NCBI GenBank assembly: GCA_016202645.1
Contig: JACQOF010000111.1
Span: 1-23,357, forward strand
DNA from: a bacterium
GTDB taxonomy: Bacteria; Lindowbacteria; 2-12-FULL-62-27
Direction: 5' to 3'
Length of the DNA stretch: 23,357 bases
Shown here: positions 16,801 to 20,213 of the stretch, one piece after another
Position numbering within the stretch: the first letter of the stretch is position 1
Layout of the letters: every line of letters starts with the position of its first letter
Made by a program: the position numbers and the translations under genes
Notes under the pieces: model-generated
Told to the model about the DNA's origin: nothing
Database searches by the model: none
What the model saw: only the letters and a program-made list of their open reading frames with translations

Positions 16801-17963
16801 CCGTACAAGTGGCGCTCACGGCCGGGTGGCACATGATCGGATCCGGCCAATATTTCTGGATTGACTGGGATTCGGGCGTAAAGTTCGACACGAACGGGAC
16901 CCTCTATTATCCCGCGCAGGCTGACGCGAAAGGGATCATCGACAACGTGATCTACTGGTATAACGGGGCCGGTTACTACTGGGGTCCGGACCCCGCGACG
17001 CCGGCGCTGTCGCGCGTCCAGCTCAAACCGATGACCGGATTCTGGCTGCTCACGCCCGTGGCGTGCACGATGACGGTGTATCCGAATCCCGCCAGTCCGG
17101 CCGACACGGCGACGCAGATACTCCAGCAGGCGCCGGGATATTGGGAGGGAGAAAGGGAGAAAGGGAGAGAGGGAGAAAGTCAGGGTCAACCCCTACTGCA
17201 GATGGCGGCGAAATACAGTCAGGGTGGGGATGAGGCGGATTGGTTGATCCGGCTGACAGCGGCGGCGGGGGGTCAGAGCGATTTTCAGAATTACGTGGGC
17301 GTGAAGCCAACTCCGGCGGCAGCGACCCACGCATCCGTGTATGACCCGCCGGCGGCCGCGGGAAAATACGTTTCGGTTGGGATTGTAGACGGGTCGGGGC
17401 CGCGTCTGGCGGCGAGTTACGTGGAGCCGATTACTACGGCGAAGGAGTGGAACGTTACGGTGGCATCAAATTTGGATACACCCGTCACGCTGAGTTGGGA
17501 TAACTTGGCGAGTGTGCCGGAAAAATACGGCGCGTTCCTGATCGGCGGCCCGCAGGGTGTGGTCGATCTGCGCAAGAAGTCTTCCGTGACTCTCTCCCTT
17601 TCTCCCTCTCTCCCTCTCTCTCTGAGTGTTGTGGTAGGCCTGCCGGAGTATCTGGGGGCGTTTTTGGCGCCGAGTTTGGACAAGACCCAGACGTTCGTGT
17701 ACCCGAACCCTGGGCCTGACGGGACGACAGGGGCGATGACGTTCAAGTACAATCTGCAGAGCGCCGCGGATGTGACGTTGAGAATTTTCGACGTGGGAGG
17801 CAAATACGTGAAGGAACTCAAGCAGAGCGGCGTTGCGGGATCGAACACGATGCTGTGGGACACGACCAACCGCTACGGACAGAGGCTGGGGTCGGGTGTT
17901 TACATCTACATCCTCCAGTCCGGCAGTACGAGATTGGTCGATAAGCTGGCGATTGTGAGGTGA
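4872..17963 (+). CDS. Giant secreted M6-type metalloprotease with six beta-helix/FN3 modules and FlgD-like C-terminus
   Basis: A 4363-residue exported protein. Order of parts: signal peptide (1-35, hydrophobic KILPLLVLLSLSTWASA); M6 (immune inhibitor A-like) zinc metalloprotease with HEFGHVLGLPDLY (His251, Glu252, His255) and the GDWGLMGTG Met-turn-like segment (from Asp274); then six modules, each a DUF1565-like header starting WYVNDT (residues 468, 976, 1521, 2416, 2851, 3284), a NosD-type right-handed beta-helix of SNxNxIxxN rungs ending RNWWGTTDE...PYRL, and an FN3-like domain (TTAP...LTWTIPTxNEETNGG...YYYRLxSFD...FFTDTV). Two tandem ~140-residue beta domains separate modules 3 and 4. After module 6 come a Big_1/invasin-like Ig domain (about 3778-3897), an unclassified stretch and a FlgD-like Ig or T9SS-type-A-like end (YPNPGPDG... 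to LAIVR, about 4277-4363). The beta-helices suggest glycan binding or cleavage at the surface. GTG at 4872 is the only start that keeps the signal peptide. No Shine-Dalgarno precedes it, but it overlaps the RAYT remnant's stop as GTGA. The stop overlaps the barrel gene's possible start. Confidence 0.93.
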   Translation: MNFGHRNFPITQITQPLGKILPLLVLLSLSTWASAAPMHPRILEQRMAAGDSSVWGCPSGVGDLWKVYAARQPAPSSGFLAPNLNPPPAGTLKLAILLVQFQDTKFSGDTTQVSDSVGSMLGRIDTYYRAVSYNKMVLSYTIFDTLLVTASQNQSAYSGSTANQQSLVTEVLGRVDTFVNFGAYDALMVLHAGVSNQLTGVSTDLSAQFFDDLPAFTDTQTNDTVTHCILAAAFGKVVNGQPVTMLGTLAHEFGHVLGLPDLYNTATGAGGIGDWGLMGTGNYHGSPQGDSPAWMSAWSREYFGWADTVVIDTTQSVSITKAESDSRIYKIRVSPVVDTEYFLLEVREPANYGLDSAPGSGLLIWHIDNNMGSLSSNNIQNVSVLPHRRIDLEEADGSDVGSAATSSPGTSNQPWPGGQGRTVFADNTAPSSRGYTDTIARFKITDIVQTSGVSLTVNFDTVSVQNTWYVNDTYSSATDSFTTAGGSDTSYGDGSRTRPFRSVARAMQSAKSWDTIYVDAGLYGDTYVSVSSTETAAFKIDTDYITIIGVDSGATVIDPPGDSGITTMYGIYADTQVGLTIKNFGVTGAYNGIYFVNVDSSVISGDSVAYNGNAGIYLINGSDTNTIQNSVVSFNSVNGVDLSSSFGCTVLNNVVDSNLGTGINLQAANGNRVESNTVQGNAGNGISVTQAAWNLVTGNVTQMNTTNGISLPLSTDNVVKDNIVRDNAFNGIDLPSGSDRNVLIRNLVRGSALSGILIDGDTNIVMMNEIAWNDTGIQVTASGGGNAIGILITKNNIHSNTTNNLYNPTGETQTLIRNWWGTKQETEIDTDIDDTPSAFIPYRLGAVDTTPGGDTTAPSKPLTVGIDTGTAGRIDLTWTIPTIDEETNGGSVGFAGVKVYRLTNQPDTTHWGNSANHVWTSGASDTTWNDTQVTAGSTYYYRLSSFDGSSFVNQSFFTDTVYGAAQSTTDTSPRAWYVNDTYTASDSFTYAGGSDTSYGDGTPSKPFRSAARAMQSVRSGDTVYVDAGLYGDTYVEVAAGSETAAFKIDTDYVTIIGKDSNATVIDPPGPISEEGLYGIHADTQTGLVIRNLGVTGAFGGIVFSNVVSSTISGDSLCFNDVAVYLTNGSNSNTVTGVTACNNSIGIYLDSGSSNTITNNQTDSNSNFGIMADSSTYNTISGNTTDSNAVGGIYLNTSWNNTVETNTARFNASMGIYLASASKNTLRGNIADSNVDYGFYFTTSDTNTLTNNTAHTNAVFGIRLISSSFNAITVNAADSNASAGISIDTGTFNIVAGNRFSGDSQGNQAGVLLAASDSNIILQNDLVTNVYGLLLNGSSSNNTITRNNFIANGSHHALNQSGLAQTFTRNWWDTTDEVTISEKFGDTVSLFIPYRLGRVDTVPGADTTAPAPPVGVGISADTIGQITLTWTIPTVNEETNGGSVGYAGAKIHRLTNQKDTTNWANGANLVWTASSAATSWTDTTVSVGKTYYYRLTSFDASSIVNQSFFTDTVSASPTRNIWYVNDTYTAADSFTYSGGSDTGYGDGSQSKPFRSVARVMQIIKSGDTVYVDAGLYSETYVEIVAGSETAAFEIDTDYITIIGKDSNATVFDPPGSSTSSGLYGIYADTQIYLTIKDLGVTGAYDGIHFYNVDRSTITGDSASSNGSAGVYLSVGSDTNTITSNTVDVNTYGIYLYSNFNNRVSGNFYTVASNGYGIYLDNSDSILVDANTFNLPDGANARAINLLTSTGNTISSNYFLGPGSWSPTNFNGAIFLDSSANNVIRGHTTASQSLHAFLVLKYSDSNIISYNDARGFSDSFFYMEFSNYNQFQGNNAATSDGNLSHGFMLISSSHNSLTGCTAIAVKGSGIYLTSADSNLISNCFSQLNGWQSEISSGIYLGSSHGNSILNSHVSGNRNHGIQLYMSTNNIMIQNTSDSNNLYQIYVDTGSTSNIYEKNNILPGYLHPDSGVLSNSSESNILFARCWWGTTDEMAIKIMVGGEQSTSDSIIFVPYRLSQVDTSIDADTTAPGVPANVVLDTSVAGEITLTWTIPTINEETNGGTVGYAGLKVYRLKNQPDTSNWGNSANLVWVAGAADTSWTDTTVAGGNTYYYRLSSLDGSSIVNQSFFTDTVWDTVTVEGTVKIFEDGSFTDQVDTLLTRDILFLQVTDTDENAAGGTAETVSVTVYVGNGTTEFDAAGLVIDTETFTLTESGANTAIFRSDTIVVMDTKVPVIGDGILSWGRMDTLHVVYVDNDDTSDVDEDTALAVEIATTVQSSASGAVEFIFDDPSFIDLTDTFSTRDFLYIQVSDTDENRNPQSKDTISVTVTIGLDGSGLIADTEVVILTESGEATGTFRSGAIILTDTAAYAANDGFLTWATSDTLTVEYIDVTGGTTDSGFDTALLVDTEIQANTGPNWYVNDTSTTGDVYTTAAGSDTAGAGTPTSPYRTIVFALSKVKSGDTIYVDRGEYDSYMVISSTETAALVIDTDDLAIIGVDSSATNISPPGDSTISTMHGIYADTVSGLSIRQLGVFGAYNGIKWVGVTRSRIEAVEVDDNANEGIVLRESSDTNTLVGNSVHDNVDGGISIKSSRNNAITGNLIHTNIRSGLAFTERARQNIAIFNTISGNQNAGIQMEDAESNVISLNQISSNDTGVNITLASYGNVFTKNNFFGSNVNDVFSESARDTGLAQFFTRNYWGTTDEDAIDTDFADTASEFIPYRLNEVDTTPGGDSTAPAPPTGVALDTGIGARITVTWTIPTINEETNGGTVGYAGLKVYRLKNTPDTTNWANPANLVWIAGSSDVSWSDTGVSGGETYYYRLASFDGSALFNRSFFTDTVYVMADSLWAGPEWYVNDTYTSADSFTYAGGSDTEYGDGSRTKPFRSPARAMQAVESGETVYIDAGLYSETYVVAVVDDTAAFKIGADFVTVIGKDSNATVIDPPGLSTTIGVYGIYAINRTGLVIQNLGVTGAYNGVGFNNVDASTIIGDSFSGNFTGLALGNNSDSNLIRFNRTDHNTLTGIDINSCTYNTVADNISSGNGSAALSLAFAGSNLVTRNLLSNSNYGVYLQGSHSNSIVQNEVSGDTRGVYITWSSTANEIVKNNITAADSFIVNESDTLQTFSRNWYGTTDEVAVQSVITDTYQIVDIRPYRLGVVDTSAGADTTAPTAPLSVGIDTGTAGQIDLTWAIPTINEETNGGSVGYAGAKIYRLTNQTDTAHWANSANLVWTASSTATSWSDTQVTAGSTYYYRLTSFDGSSIVNQSFFTDTVWGMAQSATTGTGTIWYVNDTYVSGSDSFTYAGGADTSGGDGSAGAPFRSVARAMQSAKSGGTIYVDAGLYVETYVIISSSETAAFKIDTDYITIIGKDSNATVIGLPGSSNNPGWSGIYANSRSGIVVQHLGIIGVYDGIQFIDVTNSLIESDSISSCGNDGIRLLEVSSSSSGNIIRNNHVSWNSGQGLHMQLSSDDTISGNVVNFNSLGGIYLFLSSRTILIDNTFDSNSFAGIFIYLGSDNKLLNNVANWNLGSGIHLKTSSDNVLRGNTANWNDSYGLHVASYSTILQLSIFQNDFRNNREYQIYLDTNAWVNAVVKNNMYPSSINPAGGVFNNTNNAADFARNWWGTTDESLIEGMIADTEVPKWVSFYPYRLGPVDTAAGADTTAPAPPVNVGIDTGVAGQIDLTWTIPTVNEETNGGTVGYAGAKIYRLTNQTDTTHWASSANLVWTASSTATSWSDTTVTAGSTYYYRLTSFDASAIVNQSFFTDTVWGTAQSAASTAGGVDSLVIYSGDHQLDESSDPSVPLANPLVARVTDSAGAGIAYVPVTFSVVYPSGGASAYFDSVAGHTSETTTLSDTNGLASVTFTTGTAGGIYRVEISTDSNTSLGDVFDVYYDGVDVSSLVWKMVTPNKAVSSATFGSVIADDLTDAVGFAWKEDAGVSAGLSEYTELSSGSSIERGRSYWVLSSGGGDLRIQGTAGFDTVQVALTAGWHMIGSGQYFWIDWDSGVKFDTNGTLYYPAQADAKGIIDNVIYWYNGAGYYWGPDPATPALSRVQLKPMTGFWLLTPVACTMTVYPNPASPADTATQILQQAPGYWEGEREKGREGESQGQPLLQMAAKYSQGGDEADWLIRLTAAAGGQSDFQNYVGVKPTPAAATHASVYDPPAAAGKYVSVGIVDGSGPRLAASYVEPITTAKEWNVTVASNLDTPVTLSWDNLASVPEKYGAFLIGGPQGVVDLRKKSSVTLSLSPSLPLSLSVVVGLPEYLGAFLAPSLDKTQTFVYPNPGPDGTTGAMTFKYNLQSAADVTLRIFDVGGKYVKELKQSGVAGSNTMLWDTTNRYGQRLGSGVYIYILQSGSTRLVDKLAIVR
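4901..4923 (+). repeat. Degenerate third copy of the RAYT terminal repeat, inside the giant gene's 5' end
   Basis: AACTCAAATAACTCAACC followed by TCTGG resembles the right end at 4721 (AACTCAATAACTCAATACC followed by TGG) with a few changes. It lies 25 nt after the stop of the RAYT remnant and encodes residues 11-18 (TQITQPLG) of the giant protein, in the n-region of its signal peptide. Confidence 0.65.
6273..7772 (+). repeat. Giant protein module 1 (header, beta-helix, FN3-like)
   Basis: Starts at WYVNDTYSSATDSF, has the helix to about 7400 and the FN3-like domain from about 7434. Codons favour GGG, ACG and GAT, quite unlike module 2, which favours C-ending AAC and ACC. About ten helix rungs with the pattern N-x-V/I-x-x-N-x-x-x-x-N-G-I can be counted. 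Confidence 0.85.
7797..9419 (+). repeat. Giant protein module 2 (header, beta-helix, FN3-like)
   Basis: Starts at WYVNDTYTASDSF. The helix rungs carry repeated SNTITNNxTDSN segments rich in C-ending codons. The RNWWDTTDE cap precedes the FN3-like domain, which begins near 9082. Confidence 0.85.
9432..11270 (+). repeat. Giant protein module 3 with AT-rich helix
   Basis: Starts at WYVNDTYTAADSF. From about 9720 to 10910 the helix DNA becomes markedly AT-rich (long runs of ATA, TTA, AAT and AGT codons), whereas the header before it and the FN3-like domain after it (from about 10940) return to the GC-rich style. This is the longest helix of the six. Confidence 0.85.
11274..12100 (+). repeat. Two tandem ~140-residue beta domains between modules 3 and 4
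   Basis: Two related copies (about 11274-11694 and 11695-12100) share FxDxSFxDxxDTxxTRDxLxxQVxDTDEN, TLTESG...FRS and LTxxTxDTLxVxYxD patterns. They resemble cadherin-like or other acidic extracellular beta-sandwich repeats, and the many DTD and DDDT clusters suggest calcium binding (inference). They interrupt an otherwise regular module series. Confidence 0.75.
12117..13392 (+). repeat. Giant protein module 4 (divergent header)
   Basis: Starts at WYVNDTSTTGDVYTTAAGSD. The header differs most from the others (TAGAGTPTSPYRTIVFALSKVKSGDTIYVD), which places it closest to generic DUF1565 sequences. The helix is short, and the FN3-like domain begins near 13062. Confidence 0.82.
13422..14690 (+). 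repeat. Giant protein module 5
   Basis: Starts at WYVNDTYTSADSF. The helix is short with GC-rich codons, and the FN3-like domain begins near 14355. A stretch of about 50 bp (14469-14519) is identical to 15954-16004 in module 6. Confidence 0.85.
14721..16184 (+). repeat. Giant protein module 6 with AT-rich helix
   Basis: Starts at WYVNDTYVSGSDSF. The header is GC-rich, the helix from about 15000 to 15830 is strongly AT-rich, and the FN3-like domain (from about 15838) is again GC-rich and nearly identical at DNA level to that of module 5. Confidence 0.85.
17147..17179 (+). repeat. 33-nt (GGGAGAAA)4-type arm inside the giant gene
   Basis: Four 8-bp units plus one base, read in frame as GEREKGREGE within a linker between the unclassified C-terminal region and the following domain. 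The 33-nt length equals 11 codons, so insertion or loss leaves the frame intact. It pairs in orientation with the opposite arm at 17591. Confidence 0.85.
17591..17623 (-). repeat. Opposite 33-nt arm inside the giant gene (last unit degenerate)
   Basis: On the plus strand, units TCTCTCCC, TTTCTCCC, TCTCTCCC, TCTCTCTC plus T, encoding SLSPSLPLSL just before VVVGLPEY. It is inverted relative to 17147 about 410 bp upstream, so the two could form a long stem around a domain-sized loop. Confidence 0.8.
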
Positions 17964-19513
17964 GTGATTTGACAGGGAGAAAGGGAGAAAGGGAGAAAGG
18001 GAGAAAGTTATACAGAGAAACACTGGGGAAGGTCTGTCCTATCTCCCTATCTCCCTCTCTCCCTTTCTCCCTGATTTTCTGTGCGGCCTTTCTCCCTCTC
18101 TCCCTTTCTCCCTTTCTCCCTGCCCATGCGCAGATGAGCGCCGAGGAGCTGCGTCGCGAGCGGCAGGAAACGATCGAGGAGCTCAAGCGGACGGAGGATG
18201 TGTCGGGCGGATCGAATTTTCTGTGGCGGGGGTTGTCGAACGCCACCGGGTGGGAGATCGACTATGGCGGGTGGTATGCGCCGACGTACACGTGGGGGGA
18301 CAACGGCACGGACCGGGACGGGGCACGGCAGGATTTGATCGACCACACTTGGGAGCATGATCTTCGGACGTTCATCCGGGTTGCGAGCGCGACCAAAAAG
18401 ACGAAGTTCTACGCGCGACTCCGGACGACATCGACCATCAACCACCGGAGTTCCACCACCATTGATCTTCATGACTATGTTCAGCCGACCTTCGACATGA
18501 TGTACATGGAACTCGCCCGGACCGGCCGGACCTTCAAGCACACGTGGACATTCGGCCGGCAGTACGCCCAGGTGGAGCGCGGCATATCGTTTGGCCTGGT
18601 CGCCGACGGTCTGCATTACCGCCTGGCGTCCCGCCGAAACGACCTGCAGTTTTTTATTCTGCGCCAGCAGGCCGGCGACAACAACCTCGACGGCACGCGG
18701 AGCGGCGGCCACACCGGCCGAACGAAGCGGATGTTTTACGGCACGGAATGGAAATGGAAAATCCACCCGAAATACATCGGGATGGGTTTGTCGCTGGCCG
18801 GCAACATCGACCGCAACGTCGCGACCGCCGACGGTTCCGGGCAAATCCACCAGTACGATTCCCTGTATTACGGCCTCGGGTTCAGCGGAAGTCTCACGTC
18901 CCGTCTTTCCTACTGGTCGCAGTATCTGATGTCGACCGGCAAGACCTACTCCGCGTTTGCGACGACGGCCTCGACGAGCAAGATCAACGTCGACGGCGGC
19001 GCCTACGACATCGGCCTCCGGTATTTCTTCCCGACGGCGCTTGCCCCGACTCTCTATATGGAATACGCCGCCGGCAGTGGCGACGCGGACGCCGATTCCA
19101 CCGCGACTTCGACCACGGGCGGCTCGACGCTCGGCAAGGACCAGCGGTTCATTTCGTTTGGCGGCCTGAGCCTCGGCTACGCGCTTTCGCCCCAGCTCAT
19201 CAACATCAAAGTTTTCAAATTCGGCGGCAGTATCAAGCCTTTCGGGTGGTCGGGATCGCGCCTCTGGCAGGAGCTGGTGGTCCAGCCCACGTTTTATTCC
19301 TATTCGAAAGACAAAGCGTCGGGCGCGACGTCGGATCCCCTGGCGACCCAGCCCTCGAGCAAAATCGGCAGTGAGTTCGACCTGACGATCGCGTGGCGTC
19401 TGGCGGGCGACCTCAAGTATCAGTTCCGGTATGGTGTATTCAGTCCGGGTGCGTCGTATCTGACGAAGGCAACCGAGAAATACCTGAAACTGAAAGTGTC
19501 GTTGGATCTGTGA
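17960..19513 (+). CDS. Outer-membrane beta-barrel protein, alginate-export (AlgE)-like
   Basis: A 517-residue exported protein. Residues up to about 58 form a long signal peptide (basic GRKGEREKGRK, hydrophobic LSPSLPFSLIFCAAFLPLSLSPFLPAHA, cut after AHA) encoded entirely by the 98-bp repeat element plus a third arm. The mature part begins QMSAEELRRERQETIEELKR, a short coiled helix. Alternating amphipathic beta-strands and turns follow, typical of a 14-18 strand barrel, including HDYVQPTFDMMYMELA and HTWTFGRQYAQVERGISFGLVADGL, which resemble the alginate_exp family region around its conserved GRQ. It ends with the strand KYLKLKVSLDL. The likely role is an export or diffusion channel for a polymer or small solute; the substrate is unknown. 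GTG at 17960 overlaps the giant gene's TGA (GTGA). TTG at 17969 is an alternative, with GAGGTGA 5 nt upstream. Confidence 0.82.
   Translation: MSDLTGRKGEREKGRKLYRETLGKVCPISLSPSLPFSLIFCAAFLPLSLSPFLPAHAQMSAEELRRERQETIEELKRTEDVSGGSNFLWRGLSNATGWEIDYGGWYAPTYTWGDNGTDRDGARQDLIDHTWEHDLRTFIRVASATKKTKFYARLRTTSTINHRSSTTIDLHDYVQPTFDMMYMELARTGRTFKHTWTFGRQYAQVERGISFGLVADGLHYRLASRRNDLQFFILRQQAGDNNLDGTRSGGHTGRTKRMFYGTEWKWKIHPKYIGMGLSLAGNIDRNVATADGSGQIHQYDSLYYGLGFSGSLTSRLSYWSQYLMSTGKTYSAFATTASTSKINVDGGAYDIGLRYFFPTALAPTLYMEYAAGSGDADADSTATSTTGGSTLGKDQRFISFGGLSLGYALSPQLINIKVFKFGGSIKPFGWSGSRLWQELVVQPTFYSYSKDKASGATSDPLATQPSSKIGSEFDLTIAWRLAGDLKYQFRYGVFSPGASYLTKATEKYLKLKVSLDL
17975..18072 (+). repeat. 98-bp inverted-repeat element, copy 1 (33-nt arm, 32-nt loop, 33-nt arm)
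   Basis: (GGGAGAAA)4G at 17975-18007, a 32-nt loop (18008-18039, starting TTATACAG and ending CTGTCC) and CT-rich units at 18040-18072. It has the same total length and sub-lengths as the copy at 20226; the loops match at 23 of 32 positions. ACAG and CTGT in the loop extend the stem. In frame it encodes the n-region and first half of the h-region of the barrel's signal peptide. Confidence 0.9.
18089..18121 (-). repeat. Additional 33-nt arm completing the barrel signal peptide
   Basis: A further CT-rich arm (plus strand TTTCTCCC, TCTCTCCC, TTTCTCCC, TTTCTCCC, T) lies 16 nt after copy 1. At the equivalent place in the FecR gene, after a related 16-nt GATTTT...GGCC spacer, only TTTCTCCCT (9 nt, 20340-20348) occurs. 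The difference is three 8-bp units, or eight codons, so the array has changed length without shifting frame. Confidence 0.85.
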
Positions 19514-20211
19514 TGGAGGAAACCGTGAAGACATGTGAAAACAGAGCCGGGAGTTTTGCAAATAATGGATCCGCTGGTCCTGCCCGTTTCGGGGCGATCC
19601 GCCCCCTTCGCAGATTGAAGGAAATCCCGTCCTGGGATTTCCTGAGTCTGGAGCTTCGGGGACTGGACATCCCTGTCCGCCGGCCTCATTCTCGACCGCC
19701 CTCCCTCGCGGTCACCCGCGTGGCTTTGATTTGCAAAACTCCGGTTTTATTACTTCTGTCGTTGTGGACGATTCTATGGGCGATGGGGCCGGCGATGCCC
19801 GCATCCGCCACGTCCAGTATGGACTATTACCGTGAGTTGGCGAGAAAGGATGTGGCGACCGTCGGGGATGCGGTGCATGCGGTGGCTCGGGCGAAGGGAT
19901 TTGAGGGGCACTCGAATTTGTGGGTGGAGCTGATGTGGCTTTACAAGGAGCACGACATCAAGTTCCGGCGGGATATATCGAAGCTCGAGAACATGCCCCT
20001 CACGAAAGGCAATGCCTCGCATATGTTGATGGAAGCGATGGGCGTGAAGGGCTGGGTGATGAACCGGATCTTCAAGGGCAGTCAGCGATACGCGCTCCGG
20101 GAGGCCGTCTACATGAAGCTTCTGCCGGAGGGCAGTACAGTCCACCAAAAGATGAGCGGGAGCGAGCTCATGGGATTTCTTGCTCGTATTGCGGAGCGGG
20201 GAGAACGGTGA
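19513..20211 (+). CDS. Small secreted helical protein of unknown function with repeat-extended leader
   Basis: I do not recognise this family. The reliable part is a hydrophobic signal segment (TPVLLLLSLWTILWAMGPAMPASA, cut near ASA) followed by about 135 mainly helical residues: MDYYRELARKDVATVGDAVHAVARAKG, then LENMPLTKGNASHMLMEAMGVKGWVMNRIFKGSQRYALREAVYMKLLPEGS and a basic C-terminus. The ...PLTKGxASxML... and RYALREAVYM segments look conserved-domain-like. Before the signal lie about 66 residues encoded by a 198-bp inverted-repeat element, an in-frame insertion. Start choices are ATG at 19513 (overlaps the barrel's stop as TGATG), GTG at 19525 (GGAGGA 4 nt upstream) or GTG at 19720 after the element (no Shine-Dalgarno). 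The FecR gene follows 2 nt after its stop. A periplasmic accessory role for the barrel or giant protein is suggested only by position. Confidence 0.75.
   Translation: MEETVKTCENRAGSFANNGSAGPARFGAIRPLRRLKEIPSWDFLSLELRGLDIPVRRPHSRPPSLAVTRVALICKTPVLLLLSLWTILWAMGPAMPASATSSMDYYRELARKDVATVGDAVHAVARAKGFEGHSNLWVELMWLYKEHDIKFRRDISKLENMPLTKGNASHMLMEAMGVKGWVMNRIFKGSQRYALREAVYMKLLPEGSTVHQKMSGSELMGFLARIAERGER
19547..19744 (+). repeat. 198-bp hairpin-rich element with terminal inverted repeats, in frame within a coding region
   Basis: The left end CCGGGAGTTTTGCAAAT (19547-19563) matches the reverse complement of the right end ATTTGCAAAACTCCGG (19729-19744) with one extra G; 14 bp are perfect. Internal hairpins: 9-bp stem 19620-19628/19634-19642, 6-bp stem 19591-19596/19600-19605, 5-bp stem 19665-19669/19674-19678 and 6-bp stem 19694-19699/19708-19713. 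Its 198 bp equals 66 codons with no stop in the gene's frame. It resembles palindromic elements that insert in frame in genes (Rickettsia palindromic elements are the best-known case), but no relation to them is claimed. Confidence 0.8.
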
Positions 20212-20213
20212 AC

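Noticed and set aside
17975-18072. Rho-independent terminator between the giant gene and the barrel gene
   Set aside because: The hairpin lies inside the open reading frame that encodes the signal peptide, and no U-tract follows; the genes overlap by GTGA.
17975-18121. CRISPR array
   Set aside because: The repeats are 8-bp units in contiguous arms without unique spacers, and no cas genes are present.
18047-19561. 504-codon open frame on the minus strand opposite the barrel gene
   Set aside because: Arg-rich shadow of the GC-rich barrel frame; the plus-strand protein has a signal peptide and barrel strands.
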